In this document: positions 61,969 to 64,000 of the stretch, piece after piece
Layout: every line of letters begins with the position of its first letter
Numbering within the stretch: the stretch's first letter is position 1
Source of the DNA: Portunus trituberculatus
Taxonomy: Eukaryota > Arthropoda > Malacostraca > Decapoda > Portunidae
DNA: 64,000 bases
Assembly: GCF_017591435.1 (NCBI RefSeq)
Contig: NC_059283.1
Span: forward strand, 10,442,904-10,506,903
Direction: 5' to 3'
The notes under the pieces: generated by a model
Told to the model about the DNA's origin: nothing
Database searches by the model: none
The model's input: only the letters and a program-made list of their open reading frames with translations
Translations under genes and position numbers: made by a program

Positions 61969-62021
61969 TCATCTATTTCTTATTGAAGCTGTCATTGGCT
62001 ATAGCTTCCTCTGATTGTGTG
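60694..62021. other. NGLY1 3' UTR and downstream region
   Basis: AT-rich 3' UTR to about 61500, (GT)n at 61560-61583 and (CT)n at 61912-61964. No gene was seen. Confidence 0.65.
61475..61480 (+). terminator. Poly(A) signal of NGLY1
   Basis: AATAAA about 780 bases after the TAG at 60691-60693, in AT-rich sequence. Confidence 0.5.
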
Positions 62022-63310
62022 CGTATTTACCTAGTTGTGGTTTTACAGGGCCTGGGCTTTATGCTCGTGTGGCCCCGTCTCCATATCTACACTTATCCAA
62101 TTTCTCTTTAAAACTATGCACACTCGTTGCTGACACCACTTCTTCACTCAAACTGTTCCAAGTCTCAACACATCTTTGCGGGAAACTGTATTTTTAACAT
62201 CTCTCAGACATCTTCCCTGCCTCAGATTCTTACTATGCGATTTTGTGCTTCTAATGTCATATTCTTCTCTCAGGATTAGTTTCTCATTATCCACATGATC
62301 CTTTCCGTTAATCAATTTATAAACTTGTATCAGATCCCCTCTCTCTCTTCTCTGTTCCAGGGTTGGTAGATCCATAGCTTTTAGTCTCCTCATATGTCAT
62401 CCCTTTAAATTCTGGAACCATTCTTGTAGCCATTTTTTGTAGTCTCTTCAATTTCCTTATGTGTTTCTTTTTATGGTTTTATGGGGGGTCCACACAACTC
62501 CTGCATATTCCAATCTAAGTCTTATTTTAGTACTTATCAATTTCTTCATCATTTCTTTCTCCATATAGTGAAATGCTAATCCAATATTCCTTAGCAAATT
62601 ATGTCTTTCTGAAAATTCTATCAATATGGCTTACCGGTTGATTGTTTTTTCCATCGTTACTCCCAAGTCCTTTTCCTTTTTTACTTTTTCTAGTTCTACT
62701 CCATCTCCCATCTTATAGATTCCCACTGGTCGTCTTTCACTTTTTCCCATTTCCATGACATGCCTTTTGTCCACATTGAATTCCATCTCCCATTTTTTAT
62801 TCCATTTCCAGATCTTGTTTAAGTCTTCCTGCAGTATTTCACAATCCTCTTTTATTTTATGACTCTGCATAATTTCGCATCATCCGCAAACAAATTTATG
62901 TAGCTCCCTCTGGCATGTCGTTTATTTATACGAAAAAAAGTATTGGCGCCAATACTGACCCCTGTGGCACTCCGCTTTCTACTGCTCTCCACTTGGACTT
63001 CATATCTTTAACTACCGTCCTTATTTCTCTCCCCCTCAAGTAATTTTCCATCCATCTCAATGTGCTTCCTTTTAAGCCACCCTTCTCCTCTAACTTCCAT
63101 AGTAATCTTTCATGTGGCACTTTATCAAACGCCTTTTTTAAATCTAAATAAATACAGTCAATCCATCCCTCTCTCTCTTGTACTTTATTAACTATTCTAG
63201 AGTAGAAACTCAATAAATTTGTTACACATGACTGACCTTTTCTAAAACCAAATTGGCTGTTTGATAATAATTTGTCTTCAAGAAACTCAATCCATTGTTT
63301 CTTTATTTCT
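62022..63310 (-). mobile_element. Non-LTR retrotransposon (LINE), 5'-truncated
   Basis: The minus strand encodes RT blocks in several frames: CIYLDLKKAFDKVPHERLLW, RTVVKDMKSKWRAVESGVPQ with GSVLAPILF, EILQEDLNKIWKWNKKWEME, KEKDLGVTMEKTI, LPTLEQRRERGDLIQVYKL. The 3' end at 62022 reads CAACTAGGTAAATACGCAC on the minus strand, as in the LINE at 54785, so they belong to related families. The YADD/FADD box lies in a damaged stretch near 62880. Confidence 0.82.
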
Positions 63311-63341
63311 GTGTGTGTGTGTGTGTTTGTTTATGTATTAT

Positions 63342-63346
<5 letters not shown>

Positions 63347-63383
<37 letters not shown>
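63347..63383. repeat. (AT)n microsatellite
   Basis: About 18 AT units beside (GT)n at 63310-63327. The sequence from 63384 to 63811 is otherwise unique. Confidence 0.9.
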
Positions 63384-63386
<3 letters not shown>

Positions 63387-63811
63387 TTAAGAATGAGAGG
63401 CATGGGTGTCTGGAGGAGGGACGGGGAAGGCGGTAGGAGTGTGGATGGGGAGAGAAGAAGGCAGACCTGTGGCACACGTCAGAGGCAGCTGTAGCTAATG
63501 ACAGCTGCCATAGAAAAAAGAGCGACATATGCATGGAGATACAATTGATGCCTCCATGATGACATGTCTCTTTTGTTGGAATTAAACTCTTGGGTAGAAA
63601 ATGTGCTTCAAGTATGAATCCAAGCCGCACGCACCGCGCCACCACACCATCACTCGCATCAGAGGATTTTATTTTTTTTATTTTTTTTTATAGTTTAGTC
63701 GCACATGATAGAATTCGTATATTTCGAAACCGCATATTGAATACACATTGTATTAGTAAAGGAATGATTGAGAATGTCCAGTGTGCAAAAGGACAGTCGC
63801 GTACCATTGAT

Positions 63812-63930
63812 TAAGAAGAGTAGCTAGAGATCTGAAAGTTGTGTTAAGTTAATAGATGGAGGAAATGAGTTTGTGAACATTGAATACCACCTAGTTTGCT
63901 CTTCCCCGATCAGAAATCTTCCCTGCGTGA
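63812..63930 (-). mobile_element. Internal LINE fragment (family of 39198-40862)
   Basis: AGTTAATAGATGGAGGAAAT and TTTGCTCTTCCCCGATCAGA match 40000-40080 of the LINE in PGAP6 intron 12, same strand. Confidence 0.55.
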
Positions 63931-64000
63931 ACACTGCTTGGTGTGTGTGTGTGTGTGATGCTTATTTAGGATATCTCCCTTGTTGCTGAGAGAGAGAGAG

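Overview
The window looks like nuclear DNA of a malacostracan crustacean, probably a decapod. The sequence shows intron-rich genes with GT-AG (and one GC-AG) junctions, polyadenylation signals, non-LTR retrotransposons, tRNA-derived SINEs, small DNA-transposon derivatives, and very dense pure microsatellites ((GT)n, (CT)n, (CTC)n, (AT)n). The lineage is inferred from this texture and from the animal-type genes; no species marker is present. There is no prokaryotic operon, CRISPR array or rRNA.

Three protein genes could be rebuilt exon by exon, all on the + strand. (1) 294-24564 is the 3' part of an M14 N/E-subfamily metallocarboxypeptidase resembling carboxypeptidase M. Its 5' exons lie left of the window. 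It has two mutually exclusive last exons: one (22804-22884) encodes a GPI-attachment-like tail, the other (24418-24564) a longer tail without a strongly hydrophobic end. (2) 29460-41734 is a complete 14-exon TMEM8/PGAP6-family gene: signal peptide, large ectodomain, EGF-like knot, and a seven-helix CREST-type hydrolase domain with the YHACD and HSxWH motifs. (3) 52605-60693 is a complete 11-exon peptide:N-glycanase gene (NGLY1): PUB domain, zinc-binding transglutaminase core with an intact Cys-His-Asp triad, and PAW domain.

Layout: 1-24.6 kb carboxypeptidase, with introns full of simple repeats and minisatellites; 24.6-29.4 kb intergenic, with two MITE copies; 29.4-42.3 kb PGAP6, with a 942-bp TA-flanked DNA element in intron 3 and an antisense LINE in intron 12; 42.3-52.6 kb mostly non-coding, with a LINE fragment, a promoter-like CRE/E2F/YY1 region, a five-copy minisatellite and two unassigned exon-like ORFs; 52.6-61.5 kb NGLY1, with LINE and SINE insertions in introns; 61.5-64 kb an antisense LINE and simple repeats.

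The three genes share a glycoprotein/GPI theme. The first can encode a GPI-anchored peptidase, the second a GPI-directed phospholipase-type protein, the third a cytosolic deglycosylase. That they work together is inference only. The most interesting points are the predicted alternative GPI/non-GPI carboxypeptidase tails, splice donors lying in repeat arrays, a ten-copy TTAA-flanked MITE family, and the uniform antisense orientation of one LINE family across the window.
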